Positions 1-5,792 of a DNA stretch of 5,792 bases are shown here, one piece after another. Position 1 is the first letter of the stretch; each line of letters starts with the position of its first letter. The notes beneath the pieces are model-generated. The model was not told where the DNA came from, did not search any database, and was given only the letters and a program-made list of their open reading frames with translations. The DNA is from Nitrospirota bacterium (lineage in GTDB: Bacteria; Nitrospirota_A; Leptospirillia; Leptospirillales; Leptospirillaceae). Location of the stretch: positions 1 to 5,792 of the forward strand of contig JAMCWZ010000115.1 of the NCBI GenBank assembly GCA_023480765.1, read 5' to 3'. Position numbers and translations under genes: made by a program.

Positions 1-30
1 CAGGTCCCCTTCCAGGTCCCCTTCCAGGTC
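1..30. repeat. 12-base in-frame tandem repeat at the window edge, in the last GT9 gene
   Basis: CAGGTCCCCTTC is present at 1-12 and 13-24, followed by a half unit CAGGTC at 25-30. On the minus strand it encodes repeated D-L-E-G. The array touches the window edge, so its full copy number cannot be seen. Confidence 0.85.
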
Positions 31-1335
31 TTCTCTCCAAAGCTTTTCATACACGTTCCGGTAAAACTCCTCCGGGGATTCCCTGTCTTCTCCCAGAGGC
101 CTGTAACGAACTTCACCGGTGACCTCCCTTTTTGAGAGCGCGATTCCGGTTTTTCCTACTGGCAGAAGGGTTTCGAGGAACAGTCGTAACGCTTCCCGAT
201 CCGGGGTCTCCAGTGTCCGGGGAAACTCCAGGCGTTTTCGGACCACAGCCGCAACGGTCCGGGGATCGAGATCTTCCCGGCACACCGGATGAAGGCATCT
301 CGAATCCGGCGCGCAGGGAGCGCACGGAGCGCGGGAATACAGGATGATATTTCCGTCCCCCCAGGGTCCCGTTTCCGGGTAGAACAGGTTGGCGAAAGAA
401 AGACAGACAACCGGGAGTCCGGCCAGAGCCGCCGCATGCATCGTTCCCGTATCGTTTGACACAAGGAGATCCGATTGTTCGAGAAGCGCAAACAGGTCAT
501 CCGGGCCGGTCTGACCAGTCCAGTCATGAAGGCGAACGGACAGATCGGGGCGGAGAGCGGATATCCCCCCGAAAATCTTCCCGTTTCTCTTCCGATCCTC
601 CTCTCCGGAACCCAGCAGAATGGCATGGGTTCGAAAATCGCTTTCCAGCAGGACAAGGATCGTTTCCAGAAAGCGTTCCACCGGCCATCTCTTTAATTCC
701 TGGGAAGCACCTGTCGCAAAAGCAATCCGGATGTCGTCGGGTCCGACTCCCTCTTTTTCGCCTTTTTTCCGGATGTTCGACCGGGATTCCGGCAGGATGG
801 ACAGTGGAAGAGAGACCGGAGGCTTGAGACAGGCAATCTTCAGGAACAGGTCGACCAGATTCAGATTGTTGAAGAGCCGGTTCTTCACGAGCATTCCGAG
901 ATAGGGAACAAATGGACCATAGTGGGCCCTGTACCCATCCGGGGTCATGTGAAGACCTCTCTTTTCCCGGGCCCGGATCAGATATCCCAGAACGGCTCCG
1001 ATTCTGTTCGGAGTCAAATTGATCAGAAGATCGGCATCGAATTCGTCGATTTCCTGCAGCCAGTTCCGGATCGTCCGGTAGGCTTCCAGGGGGGACCCCG
1101 GAGAACGGGAGAGCGCAAGAAGCGACGGGCCGTCCACGGGGTAAACGGATGTCAACAGGGAGAGGGGTCCCAGAACCGGACAAAACTCGCGATAGGCCAC
1201 CAGCGAGATCTGACTGTCGGGGTAGGTTTCCCGGAGCGCGGCCACCATCGGATACATTTCATACAAATCTCCCATGCGGGTCAGGGCAAGGATAAGAATG
1301 CGCATGGGACCCTTTTTTCGGGCCGGATCGGTCAT
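1..1335 (-). CDS. Glycosyltransferase family 9 (heptosyltransferase-like), 3' end beyond the window
   Basis: The reading frame is open for 445 codons from the ATG at 1335 to the left edge, with no stop in view. GT9 enzymes of the WaaC/WaaF type transfer heptose or related sugars from a nucleotide donor onto LPS core or other surface acceptors at the inner face of the cytoplasmic membrane. Visible family marks are the N-terminal strand-loop ILALTRMGD (Asp23, which becomes residue 13 if Met11 is the start, matching catalytic Asp13 of E. coli WaaC), KRWP at 215-218 in the donor-binding part, SNDTGTMHAAALAG at 293-306, and a Cys cluster C338, C341, C347, C352. After about residue 365 the protein runs past the usual GT9 end into an extension with YRP at 411-413. 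The start overlaps the upstream stop as ATGA. No signal peptide or membrane segment is seen. The family is secure; the sugar and the acceptor are not known. Confidence 0.9.
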   Translation of the reverse strand, partial: MTDPARKKGPMRILILALTRMGDLYEMYPMVAALRETYPDSQISLVAYREFCPVLGPLSLLTSVYPVDGPSLLALSRSPGSPLEAYRTIRNWLQEIDEFDADLLINLTPNRIGAVLGYLIRAREKRGLHMTPDGYRAHYGPFVPYLGMLVKNRLFNNLNLVDLFLKIACLKPPVSLPLSILPESRSNIRKKGEKEGVGPDDIRIAFATGASQELKRWPVERFLETILVLLESDFRTHAILLGSGEEDRKRNGKIFGGISALRPDLSVRLHDWTGQTGPDDLFALLEQSDLLVSNDTGTMHAAALAGLPVVCLSFANLFYPETGPWGDGNIILYSRAPCAPCAPDSRCLHPVCREDLDPRTVAAVVRKRLEFPRTLETPDREALRLFLETLLPVGKTGIALSKREVTGEVRYRPLGEDRESPEEFYRNVYEKLWREDLEGDLEGDL

Positions 1336-3131
1336 CTGCCACTCCCCTGGTTTGCAATTTCGGCCAGCAGAAGAAAGGTCGCAGCCGCTTTCGAGATTTC
1401 TCCTTTTCCGGGAGAGACGGCTCGGGCTATCTCTTCGAGCGTCATCGCCTCTCGTCCCTGCAGACTTTCCAGAAAACGGGAAAGCTCCGGTTCTCCGTCC
1501 GACTCGGCAATCAGTCTGTCGACAGGCCATCGTCCGGACAGGGAAGGCCGGGCCGGCCGGACACCGCGCTCTTTCAGAACCTCGATCCATTGAGACATCC
1601 GGATCTCGTAGGTATGTTCCTTCCTCACCCTGTCCAGGGAACGGAGGGCCATTGTCTCCCGGCCGGAAGGATCCTGCAGATAATGACGGACCAGGGACCG
1701 GCAGTCCCTCTCGTTTTGATAGACGGCAAGCTCGCCTTCCCCGAAAAGGCCGGAGAGCAGCGAACGTCTGTCCACGACCTGAAACGCTCCGCAGGATGCA
1801 ATCTCGAATGTCCGGGGATTGACGAAATCGCCTTCGGGATTGACACCCCGGTGATAGACAGACGAATGCAGGTTGATGTTGACGGTGGTCGCGTTGAACA
1901 CGGTCGCCGTTTCCTCGGGAGACAACCGTCGGCCTTTTTCGCGGACAAACCGGAAAATGGGGTCCCGGACATCCCATTCGGTCCCGAAAATGGACAGACC
2001 AAATTCGGCGAGCGACTTCAGGAAATGATGGCGATTGGGATAGCCGGCTCCCATGAAGGTGACCGCACCTCCGTAACGCTCCCGTTCCTCTCTGTCCGGC
2101 GTTCGGGGGAAAAAGATTTCCGGGTCTGCCGCCAGAGGAAGATAGGTGACATGGTTCACGTTTTTTTCTGCAAGACGCGTCAGAAAAGGATCCTTCTGGA
2201 TCACGGCAAAATCGGTCACCAGCGGGGCAACGGACTCCCAGTAGGTTGCCAGCCGGAAGTCTTCCACGAACCAGTAGGCCACCGGATAGTTTTCCTTCCG
2301 GAGACGGGACAGGAGTGCCGGAGACACGGGTGCCTGGGCAAGGGCCACGATCAGATCGGGCTTTTCGTGCAACACCCGGGCAAAAACCAGCTCATCCAGA
2401 AACCCCTGGAAAATTCCCCGAAGCTGCATTTTATGAAGATCGAAGGACGTCTGGGCGCCAATCGCCCGGAGAGCGCCCTCGAAAGGCGCCATATCCAGAA
2501 ACGTCGTCCGGTGCCCCAGTCTTTCCAGAGCCCTGGCCGCGGACCGGGCCACCGGATAAGACCCGCCATACACAGGAGGGATCACAAGAATCCGGTAGTT
2601 CAGAAGAATGTCCTGATCACATTCTTCCAGGTCACGCCGGAGATCCTGGTAGGATTTCGGATCGAGCTTTTCCGACGGAGGATGGACAAGGAGCCGGAAC
2701 CCGGAAGGAACCTTGCGGATGTCTTTTTTGTCGCAGAAGAAACGAAGCCGGCCGGCATGAAGATACCAGGGGAAAGACCGCCAGGACAGGGCAATTCGCC
2801 TCGGATCCGGTTCGAAGACCGTCACCGGCAAGACTGTTGCCGACAAGAGCGACCAGACATGGTATCCCAGACCGAGCCCTGCCACTATGTACCCTTTCGT
2901 CCGATCCGCATCCTGGAGGGCCATGACGTCCTGCGCCCACGAATCCCCTTCTTTTTCCGGATCATAGAGACTGTGCAGGCATAAAGATCCCGCTTTCAGG
3001 GACATTCGCCCGGTCCGGGCCGGGACCACCTCAAGAGAAAGCCCCGAAAAGGGTTCAAGAACCCGTTGAACGAATCCTCCGGATCCGAAGGCTCCGGCAT
3101 TTTTCCGGAACAGACTGTCTTCAGACTCCAT
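1332..3131 (-). CDS. CgeB/DUF3880-type glycosyltransferase with Maf-like N-terminal domain
   Basis: This 599-residue protein has three parts. Residues about 30-150 resemble the N-terminal Rossmann-like part of motility accessory factor (Maf) proteins, with LHSLYDPEKE at 52-61, GLGLGYH at 85-91 and a following EPDP at 107-110. Residues about 180-345 form the first GT-B domain, opening with ILVIPPVYGGSYPVARSAAR and including AYWFVEDFR at 285-293. Residues about 355-520 form the second GT-B domain, with FMGAGYPNRHHF at 359-370 and NPRTFEIASCGAFQ at 438-451, the usual donor-binding block of this family (Glyco_trans_1_2). The last 80 residues are charged and helical with no recognised domain. Related proteins occur in flagellar and surface-glycan clusters; CgeB itself is a Bacillus spore-coat glycosyltransferase. 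The first 11 bases overlap the upstream GT9 gene and the stop overlaps the next start, which suggests translational coupling. Fold confidence is high; the donor sugar and acceptor cannot be read from the sequence. Confidence 0.9.
   Translation of the reverse strand: MESEDSLFRKNAGAFGSGGFVQRVLEPFSGLSLEVVPARTGRMSLKAGSLCLHSLYDPEKEGDSWAQDVMALQDADRTKGYIVAGLGLGYHVWSLLSATVLPVTVFEPDPRRIALSWRSFPWYLHAGRLRFFCDKKDIRKVPSGFRLLVHPPSEKLDPKSYQDLRRDLEECDQDILLNYRILVIPPVYGGSYPVARSAARALERLGHRTTFLDMAPFEGALRAIGAQTSFDLHKMQLRGIFQGFLDELVFARVLHEKPDLIVALAQAPVSPALLSRLRKENYPVAYWFVEDFRLATYWESVAPLVTDFAVIQKDPFLTRLAEKNVNHVTYLPLAADPEIFFPRTPDREERERYGGAVTFMGAGYPNRHHFLKSLAEFGLSIFGTEWDVRDPIFRFVREKGRRLSPEETATVFNATTVNINLHSSVYHRGVNPEGDFVNPRTFEIASCGAFQVVDRRSLLSGLFGEGELAVYQNERDCRSLVRHYLQDPSGRETMALRSLDRVRKEHTYEIRMSQWIEVLKERGVRPARPSLSGRWPVDRLIAESDGEPELSRFLESLQGREAMTLEEIARAVSPGKGEISKAAATFLLLAEIANQGSGR
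1342..1347 (-). promoter_or_regulatory. Shine-Dalgarno sequence for the last GT9 gene
   Basis: On the minus strand GGGGAG lies 6 bases before the ATG at 1335, inside the end of the CgeB-like gene. It supports that ATG, which overlaps the preceding TGA as ATGA. A second in-frame ATG at 1305 has only AAGGG four bases upstream, although it begins the protein where GT9 proteins normally begin. Confidence 0.6.
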
Positions 3132-4698
3132 ATCCGGCCTCCCTTCCTGTCCGGGTTTCTTTCGCGGAATACGCGCGTTCTCTTTCCTTTTTCCTCCTGG
3201 CAGGGGATTTGCCCCTGTCCAGCAACAGACTCCTTGCAGCGATCGTTTCTTCCGACAGGAGGGCGAACGCCTGTCTCTGAATCTCTCTTTTTCCCTGACC
3301 GCCCTCCACCTCCTCCGTCAAGAGAAAAAGAGGCCACAAAAGGGGAATCTCTTCAAGAATCCTTCTTTTTTCGAGCGGGTCCAGGGGATGATCTCCCCAT
3401 TGTCGGGAAGAAAGGGATGCCCCCTGGACAAGATGGTCGGCGGGAAGCGAGGAAGGCCATCCGCGGCCGAAAAACGGGCGGCATTCCTCTTCCAGGGAGG
3501 GAAGGAGGACCTCCGGGTCCAGAACCCGGAGAAAAAAACGTCGAAACAGGACCCCCAGCACATCTTCCCGGGTGGCGGCGCCAGCATGGGTTGGCCGATA
3601 GGAGAGGAACCCGGCTTCTTTTCGGGATCGCCAGACACGAAGCCCCGCCGGAGCCTCCGGAAGAGCACTTCCTGTCAGAAACCTTTCTGCCAGAAGAGCC
3701 AGATAATCGGGCTCCATCAGGCTCCGGCATTCCATTTGGGTACATCCGGACCCTTCCCCCGCACAGGGATGACAGTCCAGATCCGGCGTCACTGCGAGAC
3801 ATCCGGGCAGGTACGCTCCGGTCTCGTGCGGCTGGGCGTTGGAAAAAAACAGTCCTATCGAGGGAACATTCAACGAAGCGGACAGGTGAAGGGTGGCCGT
3901 GTCGGGAGAGATCAGAAGGGAAAGCGAGGCCACTTCCGCCCACAGTTGCCCAAGAGACGTCTCCCCCACCCGGTTGACCACCGGACCCGAAATCAGGCGG
4001 GTCAGAACCCGTGCCTTTTCCCGTTCGTCCGGGCGCCCCAGGAGAACGACGGGACGACCGGTCAACCTCTGGATCCTGTCCACCAGACGCGCCACATCCT
4101 CCAGAACAAGTTCCCGGTAAACGCTTCGGCCCGAGAGGACCAGGCCGACCGGACCGGAGCCCGGGGCCGGAGCCCGGGGACAATTCTCTCTCTCTCTCGT
4201 GGATCCGGAAAAACCAAACCCGATCCAGACATCGGACAGATGAATCCGGTTGACGGCCCGGACACCCCGGGCGGATGCCACAAGATAGGCGGGCCAGCCG
4301 GACAGTTTTTTTCCCTTTTCCTCTCCCGGAATGATCCGGTCGTGAAGAGAGAAGAACCCCCGTTTCTCCCCGGCCGGAAGAAGCTTTCCCAGAAGCGCCC
4401 CCGTTCCGTCATGATTCAGCTGGAAAAGGCGATCAAAAGAGACCGTCCGGACATTCTCCAGAAAGCGGGCGATGGTTCCGGCCGCCTTCATGGGTGATCC
4501 GCTCGCAAGGTCCAGGAGGTGCCCCTTTCCCGGAAAGCCGAACACGTCCCCCGCAGGATGAACCAGACGAGCCGCCTCCATCATGTCTTCCGACACAAGA
4601 AGCGTCACAGACCCTCCCGCGACAGACAACGCACGAATCAGCGGAAGCGACTGCAGGAGATCCCCGAACCGGGCCCTCTGGACAACGAGCGAATTCAT
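3121..4698 (-). CDS. Glycosyltransferase family 9 with long C-terminal extension
   Basis: This 525-residue protein has a GT9 body of about 345 residues, the usual family size, followed by about 180 extra residues. The N-terminus LVVQRARFGDLLQSLPLIRAL is typical, and Asp13 sits where E. coli WaaC has its catalytic Asp13. The donor-side block is SPDTATLHLSASL at 264-276, a variant of the usual S-D-T/S-G-x-x-H pattern with Ala in place of Gly. A Cys cluster follows (C309, C312, C319, C324). The usual K-R-W-P element is not evident; VYREL at 193-197 lies in that region. Residues about 163-183 are a low-complexity linker between the two Rossmann domains, encoded by tandem repeats. The extension carries YRP at 367-369, is helix-prone, and ends in a Lys/Arg-rich tail (about 496-520). 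It starts 11 bases after the upstream stop. A sugar transferase acting on a surface glycan is likely; calling it a heptosyltransferase is inference. Confidence 0.9.
   Translation of the reverse strand: MNSLVVQRARFGDLLQSLPLIRALSVAGGSVTLLVSEDMMEAARLVHPAGDVFGFPGKGHLLDLASGSPMKAAGTIARFLENVRTVSFDRLFQLNHDGTGALLGKLLPAGEKRGFFSLHDRIIPGEEKGKKLSGWPAYLVASARGVRAVNRIHLSDVWIGFGFSGSTRERENCPRAPAPGSGPVGLVLSGRSVYRELVLEDVARLVDRIQRLTGRPVVLLGRPDEREKARVLTRLISGPVVNRVGETSLGQLWAEVASLSLLISPDTATLHLSASLNVPSIGLFFSNAQPHETGAYLPGCLAVTPDLDCHPCAGEGSGCTQMECRSLMEPDYLALLAERFLTGSALPEAPAGLRVWRSRKEAGFLSYRPTHAGAATREDVLGVLFRRFFLRVLDPEVLLPSLEEECRPFFGRGWPSSLPADHLVQGASLSSRQWGDHPLDPLEKRRILEEIPLLWPLFLLTEEVEGGQGKREIQRQAFALLSEETIAARSLLLDRGKSPARRKKERERAYSAKETRTGREAGYGV
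3138..3143 (-). promoter_or_regulatory. Shine-Dalgarno sequence for the CgeB-like gene
   Basis: On the minus strand GGGAGG lies 6 bases before the ATG at 3131, within a longer purine run (AGGAAGGGAGG), inside the last codons of the upstream GT9 gene. It supports the start that gives the 11-base gene overlap. Confidence 0.65.
4154..4179. repeat. Perfect 13-base tandem duplication inside the first GT9 gene
   Basis: CCGGAGCCCGGGG occurs twice in direct succession (4154-4166 and 4167-4179). It encodes the Pro/Ala/Gly-rich linker PRAPAPGSGP on the minus strand. The unit is not a multiple of three, so loss or gain of one copy would shift the frame. Confidence 0.9.
4185..4198. repeat. Seven-unit TC (GA on coding strand) dinucleotide repeat inside the first GT9 gene
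   Basis: Seven uninterrupted TC units lie five bases from the 13-base duplication. On the minus coding strand they read as GA units and encode the TRERE part of the inter-domain linker. A one-unit change would shift the frame and truncate the enzyme. Confidence 0.9.
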
Positions 4699-4705
4699 TT
4701 TCGGT

Positions 4706-4711
4706 TCCCCT
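4706..4711 (-). promoter_or_regulatory. Shine-Dalgarno sequence for the first GT9 gene, overlapping the upstream stop codon
   Basis: On the minus strand AGGGGA begins inside the TAG stop of the methyltransferase-TPR gene and lies 7 bases before the ATG at 4698. A ribosome ending the upstream gene would sit on this site, so coupled translation is plausible. Confidence 0.65.
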
Positions 4712-5792
4712 ATGAGACCTGTCTTGCCGAGAGATCCCGGCTCCTCGTTCCCTGAAAAACCTCCGGAAGAGGCAGATCCGGGTGAAACGTTGAAAACTGG
4801 CGTCTTTCGTTTTCGGCTTCTTCCCTCCGTCCGAGTTCACAGAGAATCTCGATCAGCCGGATCCGCTCCGACACGGCTTCCGGGACCTCTTTCAGATAAT
4901 TGCGGATCGCATCCACCGTTTCCGAAAGCTGACCCGACTCCTCCGCGAGCCGGATAAACAATTCCAGAATGTCCTCCTGGGCCGGATGGAGAAGAAGGGA
5001 CTGGGCGTAATAGAAAAGAGCCTCGTCCTTGCGATCCAGCTCCTGGCATGCCATGGCAAATCCGGAGAGGGCTTTCCAGGACGCCGGATTCATATCGAAG
5101 GCCATCTTGAACCACAACAACGCCTGGGGAAAATCTCCCGTCAGAAGCTCCAGAACGGCAAGGCCCAACGCCCCCCGTTCATCCTGAGCCGCCGACAGAG
5201 TCTCCAGGGAACGTTCGTAAGCTTCCCTGGCCGTTTCCCATTGCTGTCCCCGGCAGGCGATTTCTCCGATCCGGAGATCAATTTCCGTTTTCTCCTCTTG
5301 CGAGAGGGAAGGATCCTGTCTGGCTTCCTGCAGGATTTCGATCAGTTCCACCCCGGCTCCGTCGGCGGAGAGACGGTCCACCCGGTCAAAAATGGCCTGG
5401 ATCTTTCGTCGGGCAAGAAAGATGTACTGGACGGTAAAAAGATCTTTGAGCTCTTCCACTCCCTGATCACGGATCACGATCGGGCCCAGATCGATATCGG
5501 TGCGGCTTCCGTTGGACAGGGACGTTCCCTCCTGGACCCATCGGTAGCGGCTGTCGACATTGGCCGAAATGGATTCCACCCACAGCCCCGATTCTCCCAG
5601 CAGCTCCAGCATGGATTCCCGGGTGAAGAACCGAAGATGGGACCGATCGAGAATCCCCTCCTCTTCGTAGCGGAAATGTCCCTCCGCCAGATCCTTGAGA
5701 ACCTTGTGATGGCGGATATTCGGAATCGACAGGAGCACGACACCCGATGGTGACAGCCAGGGGAGATAACGCTTGATCAGGGCGCCCGGACT
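4710..5792 (-). CDS. SAM-dependent methyltransferase fused to TPR repeats, 5' end beyond the window
   Basis: The frame is open from the right edge, giving 360 residues before a TAG stop; the true start lies outside. A GTG at 5738 is internal, because the 18 codons before it continue the domain (LIKRYLPWLSPSGVVLLSIP). Residues 1 to about 130 are the C-terminal half of a class I methyltransferase: the LSIPNIRHH strand-loop at 21-29 and EEGILDRSHLRFFT at 44-57 are typical of Methyltransf_11/23 enzymes found in glycan clusters. The SAM-binding glycine motif would be upstream and is not seen. From about residue 170 to 330 there are roughly five TPR-like helical pairs, for example GQQWETAREAYERSL, GDFPQALLWFKMAFDMNP and DRKDEALFYYAQSLLLHP. 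TPRs usually mediate protein contacts, so the tail may dock the methyltransferase to the glycosyltransferases or to the acceptor protein; that is inference. It is the first gene of the visible run. The methylated substrate is unknown. Confidence 0.85.
   Translation of the reverse strand, partial: SPGALIKRYLPWLSPSGVVLLSIPNIRHHKVLKDLAEGHFRYEEEGILDRSHLRFFTRESMLELLGESGLWVESISANVDSRYRWVQEGTSLSNGSRTDIDLGPIVIRDQGVEELKDLFTVQYIFLARRKIQAIFDRVDRLSADGAGVELIEILQEARQDPSLSQEEKTEIDLRIGEIACRGQQWETAREAYERSLETLSAAQDERGALGLAVLELLTGDFPQALLWFKMAFDMNPASWKALSGFAMACQELDRKDEALFYYAQSLLLHPAQEDILELFIRLAEESGQLSETVDAIRNYLKEVPEAVSERIRLIEILCELGRREEAENERRQFSTFHPDLPLPEVFQGTRSRDLSARQVS

Noticed and set aside
524..1183. A 219-codon minus-strand frame, and a 166-codon one at 156-656, within the last GT9
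   Set aside because: They are in other frames of the same strand as the GT9 gene. The true frame contains the Asp, KRWP, SNDTG and Cys motifs and is open to the window edge.
2160..2167. A AAA AAC heptamer in frame in the CgeB-like gene, and A AAA AAA in frame in the first GT9 (4306-4312), possible -1 slippage sites
   Set aside because: Both are simply Lys/Asn codons. No stimulatory stem or upstream Shine-Dalgarno was recognised, and a shift would break conserved domains. Other seven-base A/T runs (3532-3538, 3843-3849) are also explained by Phe codons.
1590..2984. A 464-codon open frame on the plus strand, opposite the CgeB-like gene
   Set aside because: Its translation shows no recognisable domain and is rich in Arg, Gly, Pro and His, as expected from the antisense of a GC-rich gene. 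The minus strand frame has clear, family-typical motifs throughout.
3388..4497. A 369-codon plus-strand frame, and a 303-codon one at 3066-3977, opposite the first GT9
   Set aside because: They overlap each other and the well-supported GT9 gene, and have low-complexity Pro/Gly/Arg composition without motifs. They are treated as chance frames.
4699..4709. Search for a promoter or terminator between the methyltransferase-TPR and first GT9 genes
   Set aside because: The gap is only 11 bases and is occupied by the Shine-Dalgarno sequence; there is no room for either element.
4986..5753. A 255-codon plus-strand frame opposite the methyltransferase-TPR gene
   Set aside because: The minus strand encodes clear methyltransferase and TPR motifs over the same bases; the plus frame has no family marks or ribosome binding site that I can see.

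Overview
The window is densely coding and every supported gene lies on the minus strand, so transcription runs from the right edge to the left edge. Four genes form one tight run with almost no intergenic DNA: a methyltransferase-TPR fusion (5' end beyond the right edge), a family 9 glycosyltransferase with a long C-terminal extension, a CgeB/DUF3880-type glycosyltransferase with a Maf-like N-terminal domain, and a second family 9 glycosyltransferase (3' end beyond the left edge). The junctions are an 11-base gap, an 11-base overlap and a 4-base ATGA overlap. Each internal start has a purine-rich Shine-Dalgarno sequence about 6-7 bases upstream. No promoter, terminator, RNA gene, insertion sequence or CRISPR array is visible, and no stretch over 300 bases lacks a gene.

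Right to left, the methyltransferase-TPR gene is at 5792-4710, the 525-residue GT9 at 4698-3121, the 599-residue CgeB-like protein at 3131-1332, and the last GT9 at 1335-1. Three short tandem repeats lie inside coding sequence: a 13-base duplication and a seven-unit GA run (coding strand) in the first GT9, and a 12-base in-frame repeat at the left edge in the last GT9.

Taken together the genes look like a cassette that builds and modifies a surface glycan. Two GT9 enzymes would transfer heptose-like or related sugars from a nucleotide donor, the CgeB-like enzyme would add another sugar, and the methyltransferase would modify the glycan or its precursor. The Maf-like segment in the CgeB-like protein tilts the inference toward flagellin glycosylation, but LPS core or another surface polysaccharide remains possible because no flagellar or sugar-nucleotide gene is in view.

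The sequence is GC-rich and the GT9 family points to a Gram-negative (diderm) bacterium. The combination and style of proteins recall flagellar-glycosylation clusters of Nitrospirota such as Leptospirillum, or of Geobacter/Desulfovibrio-like lineages. That placement is an impression from family knowledge and not something the window proves.
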